Source: Polynucleobacter sp. (GTDB taxonomy: Bacteria; Pseudomonadota; Gammaproteobacteria; Burkholderiales; Burkholderiaceae). From it: a stretch of DNA of 54,579 bases. Of the stretch, positions 33,497 through 41,852 are shown piece after piece; position 1 is the stretch's first letter, and every line of letters starts with the position of its first letter. The notes beneath the pieces are model-generated. The model saw only the letters and a program-made list of their open reading frames with translations, made no database searches and had not been told where the DNA came from. The translations under genes were made by a program, and so were the position numbers. The stretch covers positions 1-54,579 of the forward strand of contig JAEMSI010000008.1 in assembly GCA_016462905.1 (NCBI GenBank). Reading direction: 5' to 3'.

Positions 33497-34108
33497 TTAT
33501 TTTTGGCTTACTGAGATAGGTTGGCAATCCGACATGCAACGCTTAGCATTGGTATCGGGTCGGTCGTCTCGATAAAAATTACCGCGATTGGGCATTTTCA
33601 GTTCAGTGAGCGTTTTGCTGTTAACCACTGTATTGGCGTCCATCAAGCCATTTAAGTTGTAGAGGTAACCCGTTACTGCATAGGTCTCATCATTGGTGAG
33701 TGACTGAGGCTCATTCATCGGCATGGCGCGACGCACATAGTCAAACAAAATCGGTGCGTAGGGGTACATGCTTCCTGGAGTTAGCACTCTGGGGTTTTTG
33801 TCCATCGATCCGATACCGCCAACCATGGTGCCAAAAACCGGACCACCCTTAGCATCTGCACCGTGGCAGGACTGGCATTTGGCCTCATAAATCGCTTTGC
33901 CTTGAGCAATCGTGCCAGAACCGGGTGGCATGTTGAGTCCATCGGGTGTGCGAACATCAATATTCCACAAGACTAGATTTTGTTCGCTAATGGGCTTGCC
34001 AAACTTAGGCGTTAGGGACGGATCAACCGAAGCCTGTTTCGATTGATTAGCGCAAGCGCCGATGAGTGATAGAGCTGCCAGCGCAGCAAGAGTTTTAGCC
34101 AATTGCAT
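33497..34108 (-). CDS. SoxD-like c-type cytochrome (lipoprotein)
   Basis: A 203-residue cytochrome from ATG 34108, chosen because GGGAGGT precedes it and it gives a lipoprotein signal (lipobox LIGAC, Cys19); a longer frame to 34234 lies inside the neighbour. One haem motif C78-QSC81-H82 and a likely distal methionine in RRAMPMNEP. The sequence GGIGSMD...YPYAPILFDYVRRAMP resembles the first haem domain of SoxD; true SoxD has two haems and is longer. It accepts electrons from the molybdenum subunit and passes them to the respiratory chain. It overlaps that gene by 14 nt. Confidence 0.82.
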   Translation of the reverse strand: MQLAKTLAALAALSLIGACANQSKQASVDPSLTPKFGKPISEQNLVLWNIDVRTPDGLNMPPGSGTIAQGKAIYEAKCQSCHGADAKGGPVFGTMVGGIGSMDKNPRVLTPGSMYPYAPILFDYVRRAMPMNEPQSLTNDETYAVTGYLYNLNGLMDANTVVNSKTLTELKMPNRGNFYRDDRPDTNAKRCMSDCQPISVSQK

Positions 34109-35423
34109 TTGTAACCTCCCCAGCAGGATTAACAGCCCATGGAAATACTGCATTATTGTGTTGAACAAAGCCCACAATCGCGCGTACTTTTTTAATATCA
34201 TCGACGGTCGGTTGAACGTAACCAGTCGAATCAACGGTTCGGGATGCCATTTTCATCGGCGACCCATCCCATTTAAATTCGTAGCGGAAGCGGGTTAAAC
34301 ATTGATCCATCACGGGCTCTTCAAGACGGGCTTCGCGCCATGTCTTTCCTCCGTCCAGCGTAATATCAACCCCACGAATTTTGCCGTTACCCGACCAAGC
34401 AAAACCTTGAACTTGAACCACGCCAGGGCGTATCGTCATGCCTCCCGAAGGGCTGGTGATGACCGATTTGGCTTCCATCTCCATACTGAATTGGCGCCAC
34501 TTGCCATCGGGCATCGGGTCGGTATAGCGTGCGGTTTCGCTGCGTAAATGCCATGGCTCGGTACCGAGCTTTAAGCGACGCAACCATTTGACGCTAGTAT
34601 TGCCTTCCCAGCCTGGGGTAAACATTCTTAAGGGGTAGCCATTTTCAGGGCGAAGCATTTCGCCATTCGAGGCATAAACCAATAAGGAATCATTTAATAG
34701 TTTGTCGATGGGAATACTGCGGGCATGGGCTGAGCCATCGGCACCTTCTGCCAGCCCCCATTTTGCTTCTTTGAGAACACCCGCTTCTTCGAGTAAAGTA
34801 GAAACTGGTACACCAGTCCATTGAGCGCAAGAGAGTAGGCCATGGGTTTGTTGTACGGTCTTTGATTTAGGCGCTAACCAATCGGTTAAGCCATTACCCG
34901 AGCACTCCATAAAATGAAATTTAGTCACCGATGGGTACTTCACAATATCGGCCATACTAAATTCAAGCGGTTGGCGTACCAATCCATGAATTACAAACTT
35001 ATGTACGTCAGGATTGATATCGGGTATGCCGTTGTGATGCCTTTCAAAAATTAAGCCATTGGGGGTCATGGTGCCCAGTTGGCTTGCCAGCGGCGTCATG
35101 CTCCAATCAGAAAAGTTTTGGCGATTGACAAACACATCGGTGCGACGACGCTTGACTTTACTCTCGTATTTGGAGGGCATGCCATAGTCTTCGGGGGGAA
35201 TTGGCCGCCCCATAGTTTTGTTCGACTCTGGAATCGGTAAATTCTGGGCTAGGGCGCTTTTCGCACCCAGACCCATTGCGCCAGCCGCTCCTGCATAGGC
35301 TAAAGTTTGACCTAGTAACGCCCGTCGTTTTGGGTTGTGTGAAATGGAGGAGTTAGCGGATAACTCCTTCTCAGAGGCGCTTACTAAACTCTGAGACAGC
35401 TTAAGTTTGTCTTGATTATTCAT
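34095..35423 (-). CDS. SoxC/SorA-like periplasmic molybdenum sulfite dehydrogenase
   Basis: A 442-residue enzyme of the sulfite oxidase family. It has a twin-arginine signal (PKRRALLGQTLAYAGAAGA, about 31-49, cut near ALAQ60) and the molybdenum-ligand cysteine C174 in FHFMECSGNG. The C-terminal Mo-co dimerisation domain is complete. Known relatives oxidise sulfite to sulfate (SorA) or act on Sox-bound sulfur (SoxC). No other sox genes are present, so direct sulfite oxidation is favoured. The gene is divergent from the serine-glyoxylate aminotransferase across a repeat-rich promoter region. Confidence 0.87.
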   Translation of the reverse strand: MNNQDKLKLSQSLVSASEKELSANSSISHNPKRRALLGQTLAYAGAAGAMGLGAKSALAQNLPIPESNKTMGRPIPPEDYGMPSKYESKVKRRRTDVFVNRQNFSDWSMTPLASQLGTMTPNGLIFERHHNGIPDINPDVHKFVIHGLVRQPLEFSMADIVKYPSVTKFHFMECSGNGLTDWLAPKSKTVQQTHGLLSCAQWTGVPVSTLLEEAGVLKEAKWGLAEGADGSAHARSIPIDKLLNDSLLVYASNGEMLRPENGYPLRMFTPGWEGNTSVKWLRRLKLGTEPWHLRSETARYTDPMPDGKWRQFSMEMEAKSVITSPSGGMTIRPGVVQVQGFAWSGNGKIRGVDITLDGGKTWREARLEEPVMDQCLTRFRYEFKWDGSPMKMASRTVDSTGYVQPTVDDIKKVRAIVGFVQHNNAVFPWAVNPAGEVTNAIG

Positions 35424-35778
35424 GCCTTACCTTTCTCTTAGATGCTCGATTTATTGTTGATCTTCCGATAAACGAAGTCAACTGTTTTGGCATCAATCGA
35501 GATAGTGATTTACCCTAATTCATCTGATCTGATGGTCTGCTCAGCGGCGCTTGATGAATCACAAATCCTTGTAAATGAAGGGCCTTCAACCCTTTTATTG
35601 CAGTGCACCTAATTTTTTGCTGCCTACTTGTTTTGATTATTTATTCCATGATTAAAAAAACCCTGTACTATATTGTTAGGATTATCATCTGATAAATTGA
35701 TCTGATTGATTGAGATTCTGGATTTGGTTTTGATCTGATCTGCATTACTATTCATTTTTACTTATTAAGGAGATTTCA
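35424..35778. promoter_or_regulatory. Divergent regulatory region with repeated ATCTGAT and a TTATCA-TC-TGATAA palindrome
   Basis: 355 nt without a gene between the soxC-like and sgaA genes. ATCTGAT occurs five times on the + strand (35522, 35527, 35687, 35700, 35733). A perfect palindrome TTATCATCTGATAA is at 35682-35695 and is related to the TTATCAAA motif found at other island promoters. AAGGAG directly before ATG 35779 is the sgaA ribosome site. No long open frame is seen. Confidence 0.6.
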
Positions 35779-36972
35779 ATGGCTGGCCGTAATTTTGTGT
35801 TTGTACCAGGACCGAGTAATGTGCCCGATCGAATTATTCGTTCCATGGCCGTGCAAATGGAAGACCATCGCTCGCCCAAATTTCCGAAGTTGATTAAAGA
35901 AATTATTCCTGGATTAAAAAAACTCTATCGCACCGAACACGGTACCCCCTTTATTTTTCCTTCGTCGGGTACGGGTTGTTGGGAAGCCGCGATTACCAAT
36001 ACCTTGAGTCCTGGTGATAAGGTACTAGCATCCAATTTTGGTCAGTTTAGTTATTTGTGGATTGATATGTGCCAGCGTTTTGGTTTGGATGTGCAGGGCT
36101 TAGACGTCGAGTGGGGTACAGGTATTCCGATCGAGCAATATGCGGACATTTTACGTAAAGATACGGGGCATCAAATTAAAGCGGTATTGGCCTGTCAAAA
36201 CGAAACTGCTACGGGCGTTGCTTCGGATGTGGCAGCAGTTCGTAAAGCCTTAGACGATGCCAAGCATCCTGCCTTATTGTTTGTCGATTGCGTTTCTTCC
36301 TTAGGGTCGATCGAATTTCGTTTCGATGACTGGGGAGTCGATATGGCCGTTTCTGGTTCGCAAAAGGGCTTGATGTTGCCTCCTGGTTTGGGCATTTTAT
36401 GTGCCAGTCCGAAAGCCCTTGCTTTACAAAGTACAGCGAAGTTACCGCGCTGTTATTTTGATTTGAAAGACATGTTGGCTACGAATCCGAGCGGTTATTT
36501 TCCCTATACCCCAGCAATCCCATTGATGTATGGTTTGATTGAGTCTTTAAAGATGATCGAGGAAGAGGGCTTAGATAACATCATTGCGCGCCACCATTAT
36601 TTAGCAGCGGGTGCGCGTGCTGCGGCAATCGAAGGTTGGGGGTTAAAGCTTTGCGCTAAAGAGCCAAAGTGGTATTCCGATACGATTACGGCCGTGATGG
36701 TTCCCGAAGGGTTTAATGGCGCCGATGTCATAGCGCAAGCGTATAAGCGTTACAACGTTTCTCTGGGTGCAGGCTTATCGAAAGTCGCTGGAAAATTATT
36801 TCGCTTAGGGCATTTAGGCGATATGAACGAGGTGCATTTGTCGGCAGGAATTATGGGTGCTGAAATGGCGATGTTGGATTGCGGTATTAAAGTCAAACCC
36901 GGTAGCGGTCTTGCAGCTGCTAGCGAGTATTGGCGTAAAAATCCACAGCCTTCAGGATTAGCGATTCGATAA
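35779..36972 (+). CDS. sgaA: Serine--glyoxylate aminotransferase
   Basis: A 397-residue class V aminotransferase that closely follows the Methylobacterium serine-glyoxylate aminotransferase pattern: NFVFVPGPSNVPDRIIRSMA at the start, FPSSGTGCWEAAITNTLSPG, CQNETATGV, the PLP lysine in SGSQKGLMLPPG and GAGLSKVAGKLFRLGHLGD. It converts serine plus glyoxylate to hydroxypyruvate plus glycine, a key step of the serine cycle. With fhs and folD it supports assimilation of folate-bound C1 units. Alanine-glyoxylate aminotransferase activity is also possible in the family. Confidence 0.9.
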   Translation: MAGRNFVFVPGPSNVPDRIIRSMAVQMEDHRSPKFPKLIKEIIPGLKKLYRTEHGTPFIFPSSGTGCWEAAITNTLSPGDKVLASNFGQFSYLWIDMCQRFGLDVQGLDVEWGTGIPIEQYADILRKDTGHQIKAVLACQNETATGVASDVAAVRKALDDAKHPALLFVDCVSSLGSIEFRFDDWGVDMAVSGSQKGLMLPPGLGILCASPKALALQSTAKLPRCYFDLKDMLATNPSGYFPYTPAIPLMYGLIESLKMIEEEGLDNIIARHHYLAAGARAAAIEGWGLKLCAKEPKWYSDTITAVMVPEGFNGADVIAQAYKRYNVSLGAGLSKVAGKLFRLGHLGDMNEVHLSAGIMGAEMAMLDCGIKVKPGSGLAAASEYWRKNPQPSGLAIR

Positions 36973-36982
36973 GTTTATTTGC

Positions 36983-37018
36983 GAAGTAATCCCCGAAGTA
37001 ATCCCCGAAGTAATCCCT
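36983..37018. repeat. Three 12-bp tandem repeats (GAAGTAATCCCC)
   Basis: GAAGTAATCCCC at 36983-36994 and 36995-37006, and a third copy 37007-37018 with the last base T. They lie 11 nt after the sgaA stop. The third copy forms a stem with TTGAGGGATT (37031-37040). Confidence 0.85.
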
Positions 37019-37040
37019 TAAGCACGTTTTTTGAGGGATT

Positions 37041-37076
37041 AAAAAAGGCTTTCTATATTAGAAAGCCTTAAAAAAA
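37041..37076 (-). terminator. Terminator of folD
   Basis: AAGGCTTTCTA (37045-37055) pairs with TAGAAAGCCTT (37059-37069), 3-nt loop. On the - strand a run of six T (37041-37046 in reverse) follows, fitting termination of folD, which ends at 37124; A residues at 37070-37076 extend the stem. Confidence 0.85.
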
Positions 37077-37123
37077 TAATTCACTGCATGCTTTTTGAGT
37101 TAGCAGTGAACGGATCTATTTTT

Positions 37124-37975
37124 TTAATGCATTTTCTCAGCAGCCTCGAGCGTATTCATGAGTAGCATGGTGATGGTCATCGGGCCAACGCCTCCAGGGA
37201 CAGGAGTAATGCTGTGCGCTACTTTTTTTGCCGACTCAAAATCAACGTCGCCGCAGAGCTTGCCATCGGGCAGTCGGTTAATGCCGACATCAATCACAAC
37301 TGCTCCTGGTTTGATCATGTCGCCCGTAATCATTTTAGGTCTACCCGTGGCGACCACCAAAATGTCAGCATTTTTAGTATGAGAGGGTAAATCGCGGGTT
37401 TTGCTATTGCATACCGTTACGGTTGCGCCTGCTTTTAGAAGTAGCATGGCCATCGGTTTTCCAACAATATTGGATGCACCCACTACGACGGCATTGGCAC
37501 CTTTCACAGGAAAATCAATACTTTCAAGCATTTTCATGCAGCCGTATGGGGTGCAGGGAATAAATTCGGGTTCGCCCACCATCAATGCCCCTGCATTGGC
37601 AACGTGAAAACCATCGACATCTTTTTCAGGGGCAATGGTTTCTAAAACTCGCTTCGCATCAATATGTTTGGGTAGGGGGAGTTGGACCAAAATGCCATTC
37701 ATCGAATCATCGTGATTCAATTGCTTGATGCGATCTAATAAAGCCTCTTCTTGGAGGGTGTCTGGATAGCGCTCGAGAATCGAATGAAATCCAACGTCTT
37801 CGCAGGCCTTCACTTTGTTTCTGACATACACTTGGCTAGCTGGGTCTTCACCAACAATAATCACCGCCAAGCCCGGCCGAACGCCATTTTTTTTGGTAAT
37901 CTGGGCTGTTCTTTGGCTAATTTCTTCGCGCAGTTGTTTTGACAAAATAATTCCGTCAATGATTGCAGCTTCCAT
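37124..37975 (-). CDS. folD: Bifunctional methylene-tetrahydrofolate dehydrogenase / methenyl-tetrahydrofolate cyclohydrolase
   Basis: A 283-residue full-length FolD. Seen are [15 protein letters not shown] with the catalytic lysine, [10 protein letters not shown], the NADP-binding [20 protein letters not shown] and the C-terminal [13 protein letters not shown]. It interconverts methylene-, methenyl- and formyl-tetrahydrofolate and so links fhs to the serine cycle. It is convergent with sgaA and divergent from the MFS gene; the shared upstream region holds a TTATCAAA motif. It may also be the only housekeeping copy. Confidence 0.96.
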   Translation of the reverse strand: MEAAIIDGIILSKQLREEISQRTAQITKKNGVRPGLAVIIVGEDPASQVYVRNKVKACEDVGFHSILERYPDTLQEEALLDRIKQLNHDDSMNGILVQLPLPKHIDAKRVLETIAPEKDVDGFHVANAGALMVGEPEFIPCTPYGCMKMLESIDFPVKGANAVVVGASNIVGKPMAMLLLKAGATVTVCNSKTRDLPSHTKNADILVVATGRPKMITGDMIKPGAVVIDVGINRLPDGKLCGDVDFESAKKVAHSITPVPGGVGPMTITMLLMNTLEAAEKMH

Positions 37976-38041
37976 TCATGATCTCCGTTATTAATCGCTA
38001 GTTTTCTTAAATATCAAACGCTAAATTAGTCTAGCATATAT

Positions 38042-38049
38042 TTATCAAA
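38042..38049. promoter_or_regulatory. Candidate operator, TTATCAAA
   Basis: TTATCAAATGATCA at 38042-38055 is one base off the palindrome TTATCA-NN-TGATAA seen at 35682. It lies between folD and the MFS gene, 31 nt before ATG 38086. The 13-mer 38041-38053 is identical to 26981-26993. Confidence 0.45.
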
Positions 38050-38085
38050 TGATCAATTTGAGAATTCGGTAGACTAGTCAAACGC

Positions 38086-39255
38086 ATGAATAAAAATTTA
38101 TGGCTGCTTGCTCTTGCCCAGGGCTTTTACCTTACCAATAACATCACTTTTATTGCGATTAATGGTTTAGTGGGTTTGTCGCTGGCCCCGATGTCCTGGT
38201 TGGCGACTTTGCCGGTGATGGGTTACGTTCTGGGTAGCGCTTTATCGACCACGCTGGTGGCTCAGGTGCAAAAGCGGGTAGGTAGGCAAGGCTCATTTCA
38301 GATTGCTTTGGTGATCTCCTTTATTGCATCTCTAACCTGCGCTTATGCTGCAACGCATCAGCACTTTTGGTTATTAAATGTCGGAACCCTGATTGCCGGC
38401 TTTTATAACGCCAATGCTCAACTCTATCGTTTTGCTGCCGCTGAATTAGCTCAAAAAACCGCTAAAGAAAAAGCGATCTCGTGGGTTTTAGCAGGAGGTT
38501 TGCTAGGCGCAGTGGCAGGGCCCAATATGGCTAACCATACGCAATTTTGGTTTGAGCAAGCGTTTGTGGGCGCTTATATTTCGCTGGCGATTATTTCTAT
38601 TTTTGGTTTACTGGCGATTAGTTGGATTGATTTTCCAAAAAGGGCAGAACAAGAAATTCAAGCGGCTGGTCGACCTTTGGCAGAAATTATGCGTCAACCG
38701 TTATTTATTATTTGTACTGCCACGGCCGCATTAAGTTATGGCGTGATGAATTTACTGATGGCGGGAACGCCTTTGGCGATGGATATTTGTAAATTACCGT
38801 TTGAGAAAACCGCAATTGTGCTCGAATGGCATGTGATCGGGATGTTTGCTCCTGGCTTTTTTACTGGTAATTTAATTCAGCGTTTTGGCATTTTATTGAT
38901 CATGCGCTTAGGCGTAGTGATTTACGCCATTGCGATTGCTATCGCTTTATCGGGCGAAACCTTTAGCCATTTTTTAATTGCACTCTTTTTATTGGGCGTG
39001 GGCTGGAACTTTTTATTTACGAGCAGTACCACCTTGGCATTGAAGGCGTATCGACCTGAAGAGCGCGATAAAGCGCAAGGCGCAATTAATTTCTTCGTAT
39101 TTTCGTTTACCGCGGTGTCATCCTTTAGTTCGGGATTATTAATTACCTCGCAAGGATGGTATATGTTGGGTTGGGGTTCGATTGCACCCCTGATTTTGAT
39201 TATGTTGGCATTAGTGTGGCTGAGTTCAAAAAAGGAATGGACGCTGAGCGCCTAG
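38086..39255 (+). CDS. MFS transporter
   Basis: A 389-residue major facilitator protein with about twelve hydrophobic helices and the usual two halves (loop around residues 185-205, DFPKRAEQEIQAAGRPL). The loop 2-3 basic motif appears as QVQKRVGRQGSF. No signature for a specific substrate was recognised. Its promoter shares the island motif, so it may carry a related solute or export a product, but this is positional only. Confidence 0.85.
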   Translation: MNKNLWLLALAQGFYLTNNITFIAINGLVGLSLAPMSWLATLPVMGYVLGSALSTTLVAQVQKRVGRQGSFQIALVISFIASLTCAYAATHQHFWLLNVGTLIAGFYNANAQLYRFAAAELAQKTAKEKAISWVLAGGLLGAVAGPNMANHTQFWFEQAFVGAYISLAIISIFGLLAISWIDFPKRAEQEIQAAGRPLAEIMRQPLFIICTATAALSYGVMNLLMAGTPLAMDICKLPFEKTAIVLEWHVIGMFAPGFFTGNLIQRFGILLIMRLGVVIYAIAIAIALSGETFSHFLIALFLLGVGWNFLFTSSTTLALKAYRPEERDKAQGAINFFVFSFTAVSSFSSGLLITSQGWYMLGWGSIAPLILIMLALVWLSSKKEWTLSA

Positions 39256-39274
39256 AATTTCTTTAATTTGATTT

Positions 39275-40822
39275 TTAGCTCATGATGCCAATTTGCCAAG
39301 GCACAAATTCATGATCACCCAAACCCAATTCTTCGCTCTTGGATTTTTCGCCTGAGGCAATGCGCAAGAATAATTCAAATATCTTTTGACCCATTTCTTG
39401 GACGGAGATGGTGCCATCGAGGATTTCTCCGCAATTGATATCCATATCTTCGGTGAGCCGTTGATACATCGGGGTGTTGGTGGCTAATTTAATGCAAGGC
39501 GCGGGTTTGGATCCAAACATCGAGCCTCTCCCTGTGGTGAAGGCAATTAAATTGGCGCCACCGGCAATCTGACCCGTTGCTGATACCGGATCAAAACCAG
39601 GGGTATCCATAAAGACAAATCCCTTTGTGGTCACTGGTTCGGCGTAGCGATAGACTTCCATGAGTGGTCCCGTGCCACCTTTCATCGATGAACCTAATGA
39701 TTTCTCAAAGATATTAGCCAAGCCACCCATTTGATTGCCTGGGCTGACCTTGCCATTAATTTGCACATCGCGGTTGACCGAGTATTCATCCTTCCACCAG
39801 CGAATTCGTTGAATTAGTTTTTCTCCTACTGCTTGGCTCACTGCGCGGCGCGTTAGGGTGTGTTCAACACCATAAATTTCAGGTGTCTCCGAGAGGATTC
39901 CAGTGCCGCCATGGCGCGCTAATATATCGACTGCTGCACCCAGAGCAGGGTTGGCGGTAATTGAAGAGAAGCCATCGGAGCCACCGCATTGCAAACCGAC
40001 GCTGAGGTGACTGGCTGATACAGTAGTGCGGGTGTAACGGTTGGCGGCAGGCAGCAATGCCTCGACCGCTTTAATTCCAGCCTCAATAGTTTTGCGCGTT
40101 CCACCGGTTTCTTGCATGATGAAGGTATGCAAGCGTGAATCTGGGTTTAAGCCTTCTTGCTCCAATAGACCTTTTAATTGATTACGTTCGCAACCTAAGC
40201 CAATAATGAGAGCAGCAGCTATGTTAGGGTGGCGCGCATAGCCTGCCATGGTTCTGCGCAGTAATTGCATCGGTTCACCCGTCATTTCCATACCGCAGCC
40301 AATCGAATGTGCAAAAGCAACGACACCATCGATATTAGGATATGCAGCCAGTCTTTCGGGGGTGAAATATTCGGCAATTTTTTTCACGACTGTGGCAGAG
40401 CAGTTCACCGTTGAGAGGATGCCAATAAAATTACGCGTACCAACTTGCCCATTTTCACGAACAATGCCCTGAAAAGTAGCGCGCTCTGCTTCAGGGAGTA
40501 ATTGCACGGCTTGATATTCACTGGCGTAAGCGTAATCGCGATCAAATTCCCGAAATTCCGTGTTATGGCTATGTACCATCGTGCCCGCTTCAATATTGGT
40601 ATTAGCAAAACCCACAACCACGTTGTACTTAAGGATCGGTTCACTCTTTTGAATATTACGGGCAGCGATTTTATAACCCGCTGTTACTTGACTGCGGACA
40701 TTAAAGTTTTCGCTTGGCACGGGTGTGCCAATTCCCACATCAATTCGAGCCACCACGACATTGTCTTTGGGGTGAAGGCGAATCACAGGGCCAATTAATT
40801 TTTTTTCAGAAATTTCGATCAT
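39275..40822 (-). CDS. GarD/UxaA-family dehydratase (galactarate/altronate type)
   Basis: A 515-residue sugar-acid dehydratase with an N-terminal SAF domain (about 1-90, metal ligand expected in MVHSHN) and the main domain with GTRNFIGILSTVNCSATV, AHSIGCGMEM, GLGCERNQ, LQCGGSDGFSSITANPALG and TTGRGSMFG. Length and motifs match GarD (523) and UxaA (~495). The enzyme dehydrates galactarate, altronate or a similar aldonic/aldaric acid using iron. The related split enzyme SuyAB acts on sulfolactate, but this fused form is the sugar-acid type. It sits beside a dehydrogenase and lactonase gene. Confidence 0.87.
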   Translation of the reverse strand: MIEISEKKLIGPVIRLHPKDNVVVARIDVGIGTPVPSENFNVRSQVTAGYKIAARNIQKSEPILKYNVVVGFANTNIEAGTMVHSHNTEFREFDRDYAYASEYQAVQLLPEAERATFQGIVRENGQVGTRNFIGILSTVNCSATVVKKIAEYFTPERLAAYPNIDGVVAFAHSIGCGMEMTGEPMQLLRRTMAGYARHPNIAAALIIGLGCERNQLKGLLEQEGLNPDSRLHTFIMQETGGTRKTIEAGIKAVEALLPAANRYTRTTVSASHLSVGLQCGGSDGFSSITANPALGAAVDILARHGGTGILSETPEIYGVEHTLTRRAVSQAVGEKLIQRIRWWKDEYSVNRDVQINGKVSPGNQMGGLANIFEKSLGSSMKGGTGPLMEVYRYAEPVTTKGFVFMDTPGFDPVSATGQIAGGANLIAFTTGRGSMFGSKPAPCIKLATNTPMYQRLTEDMDINCGEILDGTISVQEMGQKIFELFLRIASGEKSKSEELGLGDHEFVPWQIGIMS

Positions 40823-40850
40823 GATGGATTAGGAATTTAAAAATGAAATC

Positions 40851-41783
40851 TTATTGAATGTTCAGGACATCAAAAGCAGCTTTGAGTCTTTTGGAATAGG
40901 AGTCGGTAGTTTCTTTAATTTCTTCTGGGCTCCAAGTTCGAAAACCTGCGCCAGCTTTCATCCCTGTTTTTCCTTCTGCCATGAGTTTGGCTAATTTAGG
41001 AGGCAGGGTAGTGATGTTTGATAGCGAGGGATAAATTTCTTTAGCGGCATTGGCCATACCATCCCAGCCTGAGATTTCTTTTTGTGTCATGGGGCCCACT
41101 GCAGCGTAACGAAAACCAAAACTGTAACGCACTGCGTCATCAATATCGGCTGGCGTGGCAATACCCGACTCGACTAGGGATAGTGCCTCGCGCATCAGAG
41201 CATGTTGAATGCGGTTGGCTAAAAACCCAGGGATATCTTTTTTGACTAAAACGGGTTTTTTATTGATTTGGCGATATAAATCACAAACCGTCTCTGCCAT
41301 GAGCGGATCAGTTTTTTCGCCCAGCACAATTTCAACCAAGGGGACAACCTCGGCAGGCATAAAGTAATGTGCCCCCATCATGCGATTAGCGGACGGCAGA
41401 CCTTCTGCTATTTTGCTAATCGGAAATCCCGAGCTATTACTTCCAATTGGAATTGACGGCGGAACCTGTCGATCTAGTAATCGAAATACCTCTTGCTTTA
41501 ATACCATATTCTCGGCAACGGTTTCAATAATCCATTGGCAATCAGACCAGTCAGTCCACGTTTCAAATACACTAGTGATTTGTTTGGCGCGGATTACTGC
41601 GAGGTCCTGGCCTGAACTGATTGAAAAACCGATTTTGTGCGCAAGCAGTATGGCCTTATCGAGGCAGGCAGCCGATTTTTCTAAGCTTCGACCTAATATG
41701 GCGACGGGTACATTTTCTGCAATAAATCCAGCAGCAATTCCTGCGGCCATTGTGCCGGTTCCAATCACAGCAATTCGCTTCAT
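40851..41783 (-). CDS. 3-hydroxyacyl-CoA dehydrogenase family / L-gulonate 3-dehydrogenase-like
   Basis: A 310-residue NAD-dependent dehydrogenase from ATG 41783 (GGAAAG upstream; ATG 41807 would add eight residues). The Rossmann motif is RIAVIGTGTMAAGIAAGF; the catalytic region GAHYFMPAEVVPLVEIV and FLANRIQHALMREALSLVE are typical. Single-domain members of about 310-320 residues next to sugar-acid genes are often L-gulonate or hydroxyacid dehydrogenases rather than fatty-acid enzymes. Same direction as, and 28 nt upstream of, the GarD-type gene. Confidence 0.83.
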   Translation of the reverse strand: MKRIAVIGTGTMAAGIAAGFIAENVPVAILGRSLEKSAACLDKAILLAHKIGFSISSGQDLAVIRAKQITSVFETWTDWSDCQWIIETVAENMVLKQEVFRLLDRQVPPSIPIGSNSSGFPISKIAEGLPSANRMMGAHYFMPAEVVPLVEIVLGEKTDPLMAETVCDLYRQINKKPVLVKKDIPGFLANRIQHALMREALSLVESGIATPADIDDAVRYSFGFRYAAVGPMTQKEISGWDGMANAAKEIYPSLSNITTLPPKLAKLMAEGKTGMKAGAGFRTWSPEEIKETTDSYSKRLKAAFDVLNIQ

Positions 41784-41852
41784 GGCTTTCCTTATCTGTA
41801 TTTTCAATTGATTATGCTTTAATTGGGGATTGTATAAAAGGAGATGCCTTCA

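Noticed and set aside
36983..37018. CRISPR-like repeat
   Set aside because: Direct 12-bp units without spacers and no cas genes.
39275..40822. Sulfolactate sulfo-lyase (SuyAB) for the UxaA-family enzyme, given the sulfonate island nearby
   Set aside because: SuyAB is split into a small and a large protein; this is a fused SAF plus dehydratase of GarD/UxaA length beside sugar-acid genes.
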